From: Enterococcus lemanii
GTDB lineage: Bacteria > Bacillota > Bacilli > Lactobacillales > Enterococcaceae
Assembly (NCBI RefSeq): GCF_016909125.1
Contig: NZ_JAFBFD010000001.1
Span: 100,739-164,738 of the forward strand
Direction of reading: 5' to 3'
Length of the DNA stretch: 64,000 nt
Position numbers and translations under genes: made by a program. Within the stretch, counting starts at the first letter, position 1. Each line of letters begins with the position of its first letter. Under the pieces are notes generated by a model, which had not been told where the DNA came from, made no database searches, and saw nothing but the letters and a program-made list of their open reading frames with translations. Shown here in pieces: positions 1-9,395 of the stretch.

Positions 1-682
1 TCAGGTCTTTCTTGTCAAAAAAGGCTGTACCATAAACACGTTGCATCATATGGTTATCGGAATTCCCACGCCAATACGCACCGGCAACCGAAAGTAATTG
101 GAAAATTTGAATGCGACCGGTGGATGGGACGTGCGGACCACGACATAAATCAACAAAGTCCCCTTGTTCATAAACCGTAATTACTTCGTCAGCTGGTAAA
201 TCATTGATTAACTCTTCTTTGTAAGGGTCGCCAGCAAATAACTCTAATGCGGCATCTTTGGATAAGACACGACGAGTAATTGGGTGGTTTTCTTTCACGA
301 TTTTCATCATTTCTGCTTCAATGGCGGCCAAATCTTCCGCTGTTACTGGATTTTCGCCATTATCGGTATCATAATAAAAACCAGAATCAATTGCAGGACC
401 GACACCAAAATGAATTTCAGGGTATAAATGACGCATTGCATGTGCCATTAAATGCGCGGCTGAATGGCGTAGTAAACCTAAAGCTGCTTCATGGTCAGGC
501 GTAACAATTTCAATTGCGCCATCCTCTTCTAACTCGCGCTCTAAATCAATTAATTCCCCATTGAATTTTCCAGCAAGGGCTTTTTTGGCTAAACCTTTTG
601 AAATGCCCTCAGCAATTTCTTTGGTTGTGATTCCAGCTTGGTATTCGCGAATCGCGCCATCTGGAAATGTAACTTTAATCAT
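1..682 (-). CDS. thrS: Threonyl-tRNA synthetase, 5' part only
   Basis: Charges tRNA-Thr with threonine in the cytoplasm. Only about the first 227 residues lie in the window; the catalytic core is beyond the left edge. Read on the minus strand, the protein starts [14 protein letters not shown], a typical TGS domain (about residues 1-62), followed by the editing/second additional domain with the zinc-site-like stretch [13 protein letters not shown] near residues 73-85 and [11 protein letters not shown] near 181. The start ATG at 680-682 has a GGAGG ribosome site just upstream. It is preceded by a T-box leader, which fits a tRNA-regulated synthetase gene. Identity is firm; the 3' end is not visible. 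Confidence 0.96.
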   Translation of the reverse strand, partial: MIKVTFPDGAIREYQAGITTKEIAEGISKGLAKKALAGKFNGELIDLERELEEDGAIEIVTPDHEAALGLLRHSAAHLMAHAMRHLYPEIHFGVGPAIDSGFYYDTDNGENPVTAEDLAAIEAEMMKIVKENHPITRRVLSKDAALELFAGDPYKEELINDLPADEVITVYEQGDFVDLCRGPHVPSTGRIQIFQLLSVAGAYWRGNSDNHMMQRVYGTAFFDKKDL

Positions 683-795
683 TTAAAATTCCTCCTTAGA
701 TTTTGACGGTTGACTCCTCTTTACTTTAGATGACAGGGCCTGTTTGCGTGATTGTTCTTGTCACAAATTCCTGTTTTGCTAGAAGCAATTTTGCA

Positions 796-1031
796 ACAAA
801 AAAAGTCCTAATGTCAAATAATCGACATTAGGACGTATCATCGTGGTTCCACCTAAATTCAAATACAAAAAATGTATTCCTTCCATGCGTTAACGGGCTA
901 CCCGCCTTTGTTTCAACAAAGGTTTGAAAAAGTGGTCATTCTTTGGTTTTCTTCTGGAAAAGTCTCAGCCTAGCTTTCCCTCTCTGATTGAAGACTCTCA
1001 AATGCAGGTGTCTTTTTCATAAATCAACTAT
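796..1031 (-). promoter_or_regulatory. Threonine T-box leader of thrS
   Basis: On the minus strand the sequence AGGTGGAACCACG (842-854) is the conserved T-box, here in the 5' strand of the antiterminator. It is followed by a terminator, stem GTCCTAATGTC/GACATTAGGAC (805-834), with a U tract at 797-804. The upstream part contains a long stem region with a candidate ACC (Thr) specifier at 934-936; ACC choice is inferred by position, not by a full fold. Uncharged tRNA-Thr should bind and stabilise the antiterminator, switching thrS on during threonine starvation. Confidence 0.93.
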
Positions 1032-1037
1032 GGCTTT

Positions 1038-1066
1038 ATTTAAGCACCTCTTTTGAAAAAATGCAA
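1038..1066 (-). promoter_or_regulatory. Promoter of the thrS T-box transcript
   Basis: Minus-strand -35 TTGCAT (1061-1066) and -10 TTAAAT (1038-1043) are separated by exactly 17 bp. The predicted start is near 1031, just ahead of the T-box leader. Confidence 0.7.
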
Positions 1067-1265
1067 GTCTTTTTTTATTAAAAGGCAAATATATCGATGG
1101 TCAGGATTCCTCTTTTATTTTAGTAATAAGAAAACTCGTTATTTAATGCGATATTCTTGCTTTTCATAATTAAAAGACGATTAAAACAAACGGCGTAGCT
1201 TACGATAGGACGCATTTACAAAAAATAGAATTATAACAAATTATTTTTATAAAAGTCGCTAGCTC
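1067..1265. other. Intergenic stretch without recognisable feature
   Basis: AT-rich DNA between the thrS promoter and the DUF488 gene. I see no open reading frame with a ribosome site, no clear terminator for the DUF488 gene and no repeat. Confidence 0.5.
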
Positions 1266-1634
1266 TTACTTTTCAAACATTTCTTCGAGGCACTCTTTAA
1301 GCACCACCGCTTGGTTATGTACTTCATCTTTTGCACCATAAATTAAAATGACATCGGCTGTTTCCAACCACGACTGTACTTGTTTAATAAATGCTGGCAA
1401 TGCAGGGTTATTTTTCAACTCTTGACGGTATTCTTTTTTAAACCATTCATACTTTTCAGGAATATGGTTAAATTCATGGCGCAACGCATTCGTAGGCGCT
1501 AGTTCTTTTTCCCACAAATCTAGAGCCAGCGTTTCTTTTTTTATGCCGCGTGGCCAAAGCCGATCCACTAATACACGGTAACCTTGTTCATTTGACAAAT
1601 CGGTGTAGGCTCGTTTTAATTTTATAACTCCCAT
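1266..1634 (-). CDS. DUF488 family protein (YeaO-like)
   Basis: A 122-residue cytoplasmic protein of the DUF488/YeaO family. The signature VLVDRLWPRG near residues 22-31 and the WEKELAPTNALRHEFNH and YGAKDEVHNQA segments are all present, and length matches the family. The biochemical role is not established; the family is common in bacteria and has no assigned reaction. A longer frame reaches 1658, but the ATG at 1632-1634 has AGGAG at a good distance and gives the family's usual start, so I chose it. It is monocistronic and diverges from helD. No obvious terminator follows. Confidence 0.85.
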   Translation of the reverse strand: MGVIKLKRAYTDLSNEQGYRVLVDRLWPRGIKKETLALDLWEKELAPTNALRHEFNHIPEKYEWFKKEYRQELKNNPALPAFIKQVQSWLETADVILIYGAKDEVHNQAVVLKECLEEMFEK

Positions 1635-1811
1635 CTTCAATCGCTCCTTTTCTTTCATTGTCTTGTTGTCTTTTCTTTAGTTTACGCCGTTTTCTTTTAA
1701 AAAGATATCATTTTGCTCTGTGAACAGAACCCTATTCAAAATTTCTCTTTCAGCGTAATTCTCATGACGATTTAAGAATCTTTTGTTTTTTTATCTTTTT
1801 TAATTTTTCTA

Positions 1812-1820
1812 TGCTATAAT
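1812..1820 (+). promoter_or_regulatory. Extended -10 promoter of helD
   Basis: TGCTATAAT is a perfect extended -10 element located 33 bp before the helD start. The -35 region is only weakly matched, which is usual for extended -10 promoters. Confidence 0.65.
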
Positions 1821-1853
1821 TTTAAAGTCTAATTTTTAGAGGGGGCCGATCAG

Positions 1854-4127
1854 ATGACTACTCGCGATTATGAAAAAAAACAACTACAAAAAAACATTCA
1901 ACGAATCCGCAATGAAAAAGAAATGCTTGAAGCACAACAGCAACAAGGTTCACAAGATTTGCAAGAACAGCTAAAAGAAGTGGCTGAAAAACGGATTAAT
2001 GCTGGCTCTGAAGAAGCTTTTTATGAATCCGTTGTAGAATATCAACAACATCAACAAGATTTAATGATTCGTTATCAAACGACCGAAGCACAAGCAAAGC
2101 GAATTCACGCACTAACCGTGATGGAAAAGACACCTTATTTTGGTCGAATTGATTTTAAAGAAGGCATCGAAAATCCAGAAACACTTTATTTAGGGATTGC
2201 CTCATTAAGAGACAAAAAAGAAGAAACGATTATTATTGACTGGCGTGCACCCATTGCAAACTTGTATTACGAAGGAGAAATTGGTCCGGCTTTTTATGCA
2301 ACGGATACGGACCAGTTTGAAGTCGAATTACTTGGTAAACGTCAATTTAAAATTCAAGATGGTGAACTTGTTTCAATGGCTGATACTTCGGAAGTTATCA
2401 ATGATGATTTCTTATTAGAAATTTTAGATGAAGCTTCTTCTGGCCAAATGAAAAATATTGTGTCGACGATCCAAAAAGCACAAAATGCGATTATTCGTGA
2501 CACAACAAATCGATACTTGTTAATTGAAGGAATTGCCGGGAGTGGAAAAACATCCGCTTTGTTACAACGGATTGCCTTCTTAATGTATCGAAACCGAAAA
2601 TGGTTAGAAGACGATCAAATTTTACTGTTTTCACCTAACCATTTATTTTCTGATTATATTGCACAAGTTTTACCATCTCTGGGAGAAAGCGAAGTACCAA
2701 CTCGAACCTTCCATGACTTTTTGCAACAGCTATTACCAGCCTATCAAGTTCAAAAAGAAGTCGCAGAAGAAGCACACTTTTTAACTGGTACTGACGACCG
2801 GATTCAACGCCTAAAAAATAGTTTGGCTCTCGTTCATTTACTACCAAATTACATTGAAAAAATCACTGCTTTTGGACCATTATTTAGAGATTTAAAAATT
2901 AAAGGAACGACTTATATTAGTAAGGAACAAATTCGTAATTGGTACCAAGAAACAAATCCTAATCTACCTTTATATCAAAGAAGTCAACTACTTCAAACAA
3001 AGCTCCTAAAAAAAATTGGGGGACTTGAAAAAGACGAACTTAGAAAGGCTTGGGTAAAAGAAGAAGCAGAAGAATTACTTCACCAGTTATTTGAAGAAGA
3101 TCCTCATCAAGAGTCAAGCGAAGAAAATGAAAGACGCTTATTAAAGAAGTTCCGTCAACAAATTGTTCGAAAAAAATTCCGCAGCTTAACAATTGGTGTG
3201 AAAAGATATCGTTTTATCAATCGACCAAAGCAATATCTACACTTCTTATCTCAAGTTTCTGAGCAAAAGCTAGCTGACTTTGACTTAGATTGTACAACGT
3301 GGAATGAGCACTTGGCCAACTTAAAAAGTGATTTACGGCAAAAAGAGCTTCGTCAAGAAGATGGCTTGCTATTCTTTTTATTAACACAAAGTCTTTTTCC
3401 AGTGAATATCCAACAAAAGGCGCGTTTTATTTTTATTGATGAAATGCAAGATTTTCCGCCAGCTCAAGTTGCTTTACTACGCACACTTTATCCAAAAGCT
3501 GGCATAAGTCTGTGTGGCGATTTAAATCAAAAAGTCTTTGGAAATGAAACGATTGTTCAATCACTAGACCAACTTTTCCCAAATGAAGAAGTCGCACGCT
3601 ACCAGTTAACAACTAGTTACCGTTCGACAAAAGAAATTACCGATTTTGCGAATCATTTCTTATCTCAGGAAGAACAAGTTCGAACAACCGCACGAAACGG
3701 GAAAAAACCAACGATTTATCAAGCAAACAATCAAAAAGAGCGAATTCGCTTACTATTAAATGAAATTGAAATCACTCGTAAAAATCATCCCTATTGGCGT
3801 TTAGCGATTATTGGAAAAACGAGTGCCGAGTGTCAAGCTTTATACGACGCTCTCGATGAAAAGAGTCAAGAAAAAATTCAATTAATTACGTCTGAAGAAG
3901 ATTATATGAAACGACCAGTCATGATCATACCGGCTTTCTTAGCCAAAGGATTAGAGTTTGATAGTGTTTTCGCCTGGGACATTGGCTATAACTTCTCCAC
4001 TCCTCAAGATCGCTTGATTTTATATACCATTGCCACCCGCGCGATGCATGAATTGACCGTTTTTGTCCCTGAGCAAAAGAGCCCTTTTTTAAAGAACTTA
4101 ACCACGGAAATGGCTGATTATAAATAA
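1854..4127 (+). CDS. helD: HelD-type superfamily 1 helicase-like protein
   Basis: A 757-residue UvrD/Rep-type ATPase of the HelD family, which in Bacillus binds RNA polymerase and helps release stalled complexes from DNA. The N-terminus (about 1-80) is a Gln/Glu-rich coiled coil, as in HelD, which inserts into RNA polymerase. Walker A GIAGSGKTS lies near residue 229, the Walker B-like FIDEMQDF near 525, the SYRSTKEI motif near 587 and the late helicase motif KGLEFDSVFAWD near 699. The start ATG has a GGGGG-rich ribosome site. It stands alone on the plus strand and shares a bidirectional terminator with cls. Family assignment is strong; the cellular role is by analogy with B. subtilis HelD. 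Confidence 0.9.
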   Translation: MTTRDYEKKQLQKNIQRIRNEKEMLEAQQQQGSQDLQEQLKEVAEKRINAGSEEAFYESVVEYQQHQQDLMIRYQTTEAQAKRIHALTVMEKTPYFGRIDFKEGIENPETLYLGIASLRDKKEETIIIDWRAPIANLYYEGEIGPAFYATDTDQFEVELLGKRQFKIQDGELVSMADTSEVINDDFLLEILDEASSGQMKNIVSTIQKAQNAIIRDTTNRYLLIEGIAGSGKTSALLQRIAFLMYRNRKWLEDDQILLFSPNHLFSDYIAQVLPSLGESEVPTRTFHDFLQQLLPAYQVQKEVAEEAHFLTGTDDRIQRLKNSLALVHLLPNYIEKITAFGPLFRDLKIKGTTYISKEQIRNWYQETNPNLPLYQRSQLLQTKLLKKIGGLEKDELRKAWVKEEAEELLHQLFEEDPHQESSEENERRLLKKFRQQIVRKKFRSLTIGVKRYRFINRPKQYLHFLSQVSEQKLADFDLDCTTWNEHLANLKSDLRQKELRQEDGLLFFLLTQSLFPVNIQQKARFIFIDEMQDFPPAQVALLRTLYPKAGISLCGDLNQKVFGNETIVQSLDQLFPNEEVARYQLTTSYRSTKEITDFANHFLSQEEQVRTTARNGKKPTIYQANNQKERIRLLLNEIEITRKNHPYWRLAIIGKTSAECQALYDALDEKSQEKIQLITSEEDYMKRPVMIIPAFLAKGLEFDSVFAWDIGYNFSTPQDRLILYTIATRAMHELTVFVPEQKSPFLKNLTTEMADYK

Positions 4128-4189
4128 TCTGAAACAATCTATTAAGAAGCTTGCACACGTTCTTTATCTGGGGCTTAATAAATATGAAT

Positions 4190-4240
4190 AAAAACTCGTT
4201 TCACTTTTACACAGTGTGTTCAAGTGAAACGAGTTTTTTT
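4190..4240. terminator. Bidirectional terminator between helD and cls
   Basis: The stem AACTCGTTTCAC (from 4193) pairs with GTGAAACGAGTT (ending 4235) and has a T run on the plus side and an A run on the other, so it can end both converging transcripts. Confidence 0.85.
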
Positions 4241-5810
4241 ACATGAGTGGCGCAAATATTTTCAAAAACCAGCCTAATAAACGAGTACTTTTCTTTTCAC
4301 GATAAACATCTTCTAGCGTCACCTGTTGACTTAATGCTCGGGTTTGATTAAAATCTTTGACCATCTCACCAATAGCAGGAACATCTTCTAAATAAACGCC
4401 ACATTCAAAATGATGATAAAAACTTCGATAATCTAAATTAATTGTACCAATTGTCCCTTTATAGCCGTCAACTACAAAACTTTTGGCGTGGACAAATCCA
4501 GGTGTATACTCGTAAATTTCAACGCCGGCTTGAATCAAGGTGGCATAATGACTTTTGGCTAAAGCAAAGGCATATTTTTTATCAGGAATATGTGGTAAAA
4601 TAATTTGAACTTTTACGCCTCTTTTAGCCGCAAAAGTCAATGCGGTCTCCATCTCACCATCTAGTATTAAATAAGGAGTCATGATTTGCACAAACGATTG
4701 GGCTTTGTTTAACAAATCAAAATAAACCATCTCACCCACGCGCTCTCCGTCAAGCGGCGAATCGCCATAGGGTAGGACAAAACCCTTCCCATGAGCTTTT
4801 ATTCCTTCTTGTTCAGACAATTTTAACCACTTTTCAAAGTCTGTCGTATTACTATCTAACGCCCACATTTGCAAAAACATCAGTGTAAAACTTTGAGCGG
4901 CACCTCCGCGAATTTTTACGGCTGTATCCTTCCAGTGACCGAAACGTTCAATTTTATTAATATATTCATCGGCTAAATTTACACCACCCGTATAAGCGAC
5001 TTGTCCATCAATGACACAAATTTTACGATGATCTCGAAAATTATAAACTGTTGAGATAAAAGGTTGAATTGGAGCAAACACTTTACATTTAATGCCGTAT
5101 TTGGCTAATTCTTTCGAGTACGAACGAGGAAGTAAAGAGAATTCACAAAAGCCGTCATACATAAAACGCACTTCAACACCTTCTTGCGCTTTCTCAATTA
5201 AAATTTCTAAAATTTGTCCCCACATTTCGCCCTTTGCTACAATAAAGTATTCCATAAAAATAAAATGTTTTGCCGCTTTTAATTCTTGTAATAAATCCGC
5301 AAATTTTTCTTCTCCCAAAGAAAAATAAGTCACTTCACCATTATGGTAAACGGGACAATTCCCTGCTTGGTTTATGAAAGTTGCTAGTCCTTTTAAATCT
5401 GGTCGTTCCTCTAGCTCTTTTTTCACTTCTTCTTTTGTCTTAATTAATTCTCTAGACGCTTCTTTTATTTGAATTAAACGACTACTTTCAAGACGGTGCC
5501 CAAAATCTAAACGGGTATAAAAATAAAATAAAATACCTATAACCGGTAATAAAGTAAAAATTAACATCCAAGTCAATTTTACACTGTTATCACTTTTGCT
5601 ATTAAATAAAATTAAATAGCCTACTATCGAAAAGACAATAAAACTATAATAAAATAAATGCGCATAATTGACGGTAATGTACTGATACAAACCAAATATC
5701 AGCCAAACTTGAACAAGTAACAAAAATAAAACAATCCCAAAGCGACTGAAAACAAGTTGTAAGAAGCCTTGCTTACTTCTTTCAAACAAATCATTTTCTT
5801 CTGATTTCAT
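4239..5810 (-). CDS. cls: Cardiolipin synthase
   Basis: Membrane phospholipase D-type enzyme that condenses two phosphatidylglycerols to cardiolipin and glycerol. Two membrane segments occupy about residues 23-70, followed by the catalytic domain with two HKD motifs: HRKICVIDG near 262 and HAKSFVVDG near 443. Length (523) and layout match the Cls family. A frame opens 6 bp earlier, but that ATG touches the GGAG ribosome site; the second ATG (5808-5810) has correct spacing and was chosen. Ten bases separate the unknown gene upstream from this frame, so the pair is probably one transcript. Confidence 0.94.
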   Translation of the reverse strand: MKSEENDLFERSKQGFLQLVFSRFGIVLFLLLVQVWLIFGLYQYITVNYAHLFYYSFIVFSIVGYLILFNSKSDNSVKLTWMLIFTLLPVIGILFYFYTRLDFGHRLESSRLIQIKEASRELIKTKEEVKKELEERPDLKGLATFINQAGNCPVYHNGEVTYFSLGEEKFADLLQELKAAKHFIFMEYFIVAKGEMWGQILEILIEKAQEGVEVRFMYDGFCEFSLLPRSYSKELAKYGIKCKVFAPIQPFISTVYNFRDHRKICVIDGQVAYTGGVNLADEYINKIERFGHWKDTAVKIRGGAAQSFTLMFLQMWALDSNTTDFEKWLKLSEQEGIKAHGKGFVLPYGDSPLDGERVGEMVYFDLLNKAQSFVQIMTPYLILDGEMETALTFAAKRGVKVQIILPHIPDKKYAFALAKSHYATLIQAGVEIYEYTPGFVHAKSFVVDGYKGTIGTINLDYRSFYHHFECGVYLEDVPAIGEMVKDFNQTRALSQQVTLEDVYREKKSTRLLGWFLKIFAPLM

Positions 5811-5825
5811 AAGCATGCTCCTTTT

Positions 5826-6476
5826 TTAAGCCAACGATGCTAAAGTCGTTGGGTATTTTAATTGAATTATCTTTAAAATAACGGCTAATTCTGACATATT
5901 TTGCTGATTTTCCTCATCAAAAATACGACTATGACGTCCAATCCCGCCATTATCAATTAAGCGATTGACTCGATTCCAATCCACAAATTCTTCTAATCGT
6001 GTAAATTTACTCAACGGAAAGCCCGCACCATCTAAAATTTCAGCCAAACGAAACGTTAAAAAGGCGGTATCGATTATTTTTTCACGAGTGCTTGTTAAAC
6101 GATTGGTACTTTGCGTATCTTTTACAAGAATCGCTGCTGGACGATTGGCTAAAAACCAATCCAATAAGTAGAAGAAGCCTTCTAAACGTAAGCTTTCTTC
6201 AAACAAACGAAACGTGTCTTCTGATTGGCGAAAAACTAAAGGAATTAAATATTTATCGCGATAGATTAGCATCGGTGCTTGTGTTACCGAGCAATTCAAA
6301 TAACGATTTAAATAGGTAACTCCGCGAAAATCACCTAAACGATACCCTTGTACTCCTAAGTGTTGATATCGTTGGCACAACTTCGAGCAATCATTAATTG
6401 AAACTGAAATTTCCGTAATTTTATCGTAACCACTTAATATACGATCAAATGGAATTAATATGGTCCCTTCGCTCAT
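5826..6476 (-). CDS. Conserved-looking protein of unknown function, cotranscribed with cls
   Basis: A 216-residue soluble protein that I do not recognise. It has no signal peptide or membrane segment, begins MSEGTILIPFDRILSGYDKI with an AAGGAGG ribosome site, and is rich in Leu, Arg and Asn. The middle part (LLDWFLANRPAAILVKDTQSTNR, split here by eye at about residues 106-128) and the C-terminal helix-rich part show no familiar catalytic motif. It directly precedes cls in the same direction, which hints at a membrane-lipid link but does not prove it. The frame is clearly coding by codon use and ribosome site. Confidence 0.75.
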   Translation of the reverse strand: MSEGTILIPFDRILSGYDKITEISVSINDCSKLCQRYQHLGVQGYRLGDFRGVTYLNRYLNCSVTQAPMLIYRDKYLIPLVFRQSEDTFRLFEESLRLEGFFYLLDWFLANRPAAILVKDTQSTNRLTSTREKIIDTAFLTFRLAEILDGAGFPLSKFTRLEEFVDWNRVNRLIDNGGIGRHSRIFDEENQQNMSELAVILKIIQLKYPTTLASLA

Positions 6477-6572
6477 CTTATTCCTCCTTACCGTTTTTAT
6501 TGATGCTTTATTATAACATATCTCATTGCATTATCCCTTAATAAAAAAACGCTTTCTTTTAATTGTTACAAT

Positions 6573-6605
6573 TAAAAAAGAGGCGGCTTTTGCCCAACCT
6601 CTTTC
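6573..6605 (-). terminator. Terminator of the YebC-family gene
   Basis: Minus strand: stem AGAGG..GGC / GCC..CCTCT followed by six T, directly after the yebC-type gene. A second short palindrome (AATTGTnACAATT) follows at 6558-6574. Confidence 0.75.
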
Positions 6606-6617
6606 AACTTTTTTGAT

Positions 6618-7343
6618 TTACGCTTCATCTTCCAAAGAAACGTTATGAAAAACCATCTGCACATCTTCTAAGTCTTCTAACGCGTCAATCATTTTCTCAA
6701 ACTTAACTAAGTCGTCTCCTGTTAGCGTAACTTCATTTTGCGGAATCATTTGCATTTCTGCTACTGAAAAATCTTCAATTCCTTTTTCTTTTAACGCTTC
6801 TTGAATCGCATGAAAATCTTCAGGCTCTCCGTGAACAATGATTTGACCTTCTTCTTCTTCAACATCACGCACGTCAATTTCTTTTTCCATTAAATATTCT
6901 AAAATTTCATCTGCATCTTCACCGGCAAACCCGAATAAAGCAGTATTATCAAACAAATAAGCAACAGAACCAGAAACACCCATGTTCCCCCCGTTTTTAC
7001 CATATGCAGCCCGTACATCAGCGGCTGTTCGGTTAACGTTATTTGTTAAGGTGTCAACAATTACCATTGAACCGTTCGGACCAAATCCTTCGTAACGTAA
7101 CTCAGAGAATTGTTCGTCACTTGAGCCCTTTGCTTTTTCAATTGCACGGTCAATAATGTGTTTTGGCACGTTATAGGTTTTTGCACGATCAATAACAAAT
7201 TTCAACTTTTGATTACTATGGGGATCAGGGTCACCTGATTTTGCTGCCGCATAAATTTCAATTCCAAATTTTGCGTATACTTTACTATTGTTTGCATCTT
7301 TTGCCGTTTTTTTAGCGACAATATTTGCCCATTTTCGTCCCAT
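6618..7343 (-). CDS. YebC/PmpR family protein (YeeN/YeeI type)
   Basis: A 241-residue member of the YebC/PmpR family. The start [17 protein letters not shown] is the form seen in the YeeN/YeeI branch rather than the canonical YebC (MAGHSKW). The central [24 protein letters not shown] stretch (here quoted in parts: NNVNRTA, GKNGGN) and the acidic C-terminal domain are typical. Family members act as transcriptional regulators or, more recently, in translation of difficult sequences; which applies here cannot be read from sequence. It has its own promoter (7402-7430), a strong ribosome site and its own terminator, so it is monocistronic. Confidence 0.9.
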   Translation of the reverse strand: MGRKWANIVAKKTAKDANNSKVYAKFGIEIYAAAKSGDPDPHSNQKLKFVIDRAKTYNVPKHIIDRAIEKAKGSSDEQFSELRYEGFGPNGSMVIVDTLTNNVNRTAADVRAAYGKNGGNMGVSGSVAYLFDNTALFGFAGEDADEILEYLMEKEIDVRDVEEEEGQIIVHGEPEDFHAIQEALKEKGIEDFSVAEMQMIPQNEVTLTGDDLVKFEKMIDALEDLEDVQMVFHNVSLEDEA

Positions 7344-7401
7344 GATTCATTCTCCTTTTTTTCTTGTCTAAGTAAACCAATTTGGTCAAACTTCCTTTGT
7401 T

Positions 7402-7430
7402 ATTATACTCGTCTAAAGCCAATCTGTGAA
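7402..7430 (-). promoter_or_regulatory. Promoter of the YebC-family gene
   Basis: Minus-strand -35 TTCACA (7425-7430), 17 bp spacer, -10 TATAAT (7402-7407). The -35 box starts only about 20 bp after the tmcAL stop codon. Confidence 0.8.
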
Positions 7431-7449
7431 GTATTTTTCAGCAAAAATA

Positions 7450-8604
7450 TTACTGGATTGGAAATCGTCCGAAAATTTGTTCAGGGATGTTCGAATGCCC
7501 CATTTGGTAAATTTGGTTACTTCGAATCATCAAAGGGTAGTTTTCAACGATTTTTGCATCAACTTTTGAAATAATCGGCAAGGAAGACTCCTTTTTAATT
7601 GTTTTTAAATATTTTTTTCCCGCTGGTGTAAAACCAAGTAATTGAATCGACTTTTGTTGCCAAGCTTGTGTCATTTCGGTTGTTTTAATATTTAAAAGTA
7701 CGTAACACAATAGGCGTTGAATACGCGTTTTTGTGTATCGTTTTGTTTGAAGCAAAGACAAATAATGACTCCAGCTCGTCGCTTCAAGAATATATTTTTT
7801 CAATCGATATTCGAGTCCTTCTGTCATTTGATACATTTCTTTTAATTCACTTATTGAACTACTTATAATTTTATATCGTAAAATGGTCCAATAATCTGAC
7901 CAGTCAACCGTATAGTCCTTTATTGCTTTTTGTGTTGCAGCTGGAACTACCTGACTCACATCCAAACCTTGACGAAGACCTTGGCGAATGGCTGTCGCAC
8001 TAGCAATATCACCTACCATTTCCAATGAATGGTATTGACTATTTTTTCGTGGCAAAGCAATAAGTTCCATTGGTTTAGTTAAATGAGCATTTTGGTACGC
8101 ATAACTCATCCCTAAAATATGATTTGGTGAAAATTTTCCTGTCCCTAATTGAGGGAAAAAAACTGGTAGAATTTGCGCCATTTTTTGCGAATAAGATAAA
8201 TTTTTTGAATCAGTTTGTTTAAACATGGCATCAATTTTTTCTTTTTGCGCATGATATTGTTCACCAAATTCGTTGTAATTAAATGAACTCGTGGCATCTG
8301 TTCCAAAACACACCGACTGACAACCGAGGGCACTTAATATTTGAATACCGCCATATGCAAAATAATCGGCTGCTTGCACGGCCCATTCTACTGGTAATTC
8401 AACAACTAAATCGACCCCATTTGCTAAAGCAGCTTGCACTCGTTGCCACTTGTCGATCATCGCCGGTTCCCCTCTTTGTAGAAAATTACCACTCATGATT
8501 GCTACGATAATTTCTGCTTGTGAAAGTTCACGCGCTTTTTGTACATGGTATAAATGCCCATTATGAAACGGATTATATTCAACGATTAAGCCGCAAGCTT
8601 TCAT
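7450..8604 (-). CDS. tmcAL: tRNA(Met) cytidine acetate ligase
   Basis: YlbM/TmcAL family enzyme that uses ATP and acetate to acetylate the wobble cytidine (ac4C34) of elongator tRNA-Met. The nucleotidyltransferase-type motif IVEYNPFHNGHL near residues 7-18 and MSGNFLQRGEPAMIDKWQR (residues about 38-56) are diagnostic. The protein is 384 residues. A GTG three codons upstream abuts the AGAAGG ribosome site; the ATG at 8602-8604 has an 8-base spacing and was chosen. It is the last gene of the yqeG cluster and is preceded by a strong terminator hairpin (8621-8657), so it is expressed by read-through or by a promoter I cannot see. Confidence 0.92.
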   Translation of the reverse strand: MKACGLIVEYNPFHNGHLYHVQKARELSQAEIIVAIMSGNFLQRGEPAMIDKWQRVQAALANGVDLVVELPVEWAVQAADYFAYGGIQILSALGCQSVCFGTDATSSFNYNEFGEQYHAQKEKIDAMFKQTDSKNLSYSQKMAQILPVFFPQLGTGKFSPNHILGMSYAYQNAHLTKPMELIALPRKNSQYHSLEMVGDIASATAIRQGLRQGLDVSQVVPAATQKAIKDYTVDWSDYWTILRYKIISSSISELKEMYQMTEGLEYRLKKYILEATSWSHYLSLLQTKRYTKTRIQRLLCYVLLNIKTTEMTQAWQQKSIQLLGFTPAGKKYLKTIKKESSLPIISKVDAKIVENYPLMIRSNQIYQMGHSNIPEQIFGRFPIQ

Positions 8605-8620
8605 TTTTTTCACCTTCTAA

Positions 8621-8657
8621 CAAAAAAGAGATAAAAGAGGACTTCACTTTTATCTCC
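8621..8657 (-). terminator. Intrinsic terminator between yqeM and tmcAL
   Basis: Minus strand: a 10-bp perfect stem GAGATAAAAG/CTTTTATCTC (8628-8656) followed by six T. It ends only about 8 bases before the tmcAL ribosome site. Confidence 0.85.
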
Positions 8658-8664
8658 TTGAATC

Positions 8665-9393
8665 TTATTTTTGACAAACAAAGAACCAGCGACGACTTTT
8701 TTCGTTTGGTTCGCTATCAATAAAATCAGCATAGGTTGCGATCTTTTGAAACCCTGCATTTTCTAGCATCATTTGATAGGTAGCTAGGGGATACGTTTTT
8801 TCTTGATGCAATTCATCTTCTCGAATAAAAAGACCTTCTTCATTTTCGACAAAAAAAGTGAGAAAATGTTCGATGCTGTATTTTTCTTTGCCTTGATAAC
8901 TATCCCATAAAAAAGCAAAATCATCTGTTTGATAATGATAACTATAATTAGGGAAAACTTCCGTCATCTGATAAGTTGAGTGCACATCAAATACGAAAAT
9001 CCCATTTTCTTCTAGTAATTTATAAACGCCATCAAAAACCTCTTGCACTTGGATTTCATCTTCCATATAACAAATTGAGTCTGAAAAACAAGTGACGGCT
9101 TCATAAGTCCCTACCTCAGCTAAATCAAGCATATCACCGATAACAAATTGAATCTCTACTTCGCTTTCTTGGGCACGCTCACTTGCAATCATTAACATTT
9201 CTTCTGATAAATCAAGTGCGGTTACCTCAAAACCTTCTTTTGCAAACGCCACCGCTAAAGCTCCAGTCCCACAAGCAAGTTCTAATACTTGTTTTTTATC
9301 TTGCAGGTGTCTGATTGAAAAATCAAGCCAACGTTGATAAAGACTTGTATCCATGACTTCATCGTATACAAAAGCAAATGTTTCATACGCCAT
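8665..9393 (-). CDS. yqeM: Class I SAM-dependent methyltransferase
   Basis: A 242-residue methyltransferase of the YqeM family; substrate unknown. The SAM-binding motif I, VLELACGTGALAVAF, lies near residues 36-50, motif II-like VTALDLSEEML near 57-67, and the post-II FVIGDML near 83-89. Its place after rsfS and before tmcAL matches the conserved Bacillus order yqeG-H-I-nadD-yqeK-rsfS-yqeM. It starts 2 bases after the rsfS stop codon, so translation is probably coupled. A terminator follows. Confidence 0.88.
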   Translation of the reverse strand: MAYETFAFVYDEVMDTSLYQRWLDFSIRHLQDKKQVLELACGTGALAVAFAKEGFEVTALDLSEEMLMIASERAQESEVEIQFVIGDMLDLAEVGTYEAVTCFSDSICYMEDEIQVQEVFDGVYKLLEENGIFVFDVHSTYQMTEVFPNYSYHYQTDDFAFLWDSYQGKEKYSIEHFLTFFVENEEGLFIREDELHQEKTYPLATYQMMLENAGFQKIATYADFIDSEPNEKSRRWFFVCQK

Positions 9394-9395
9394 AA

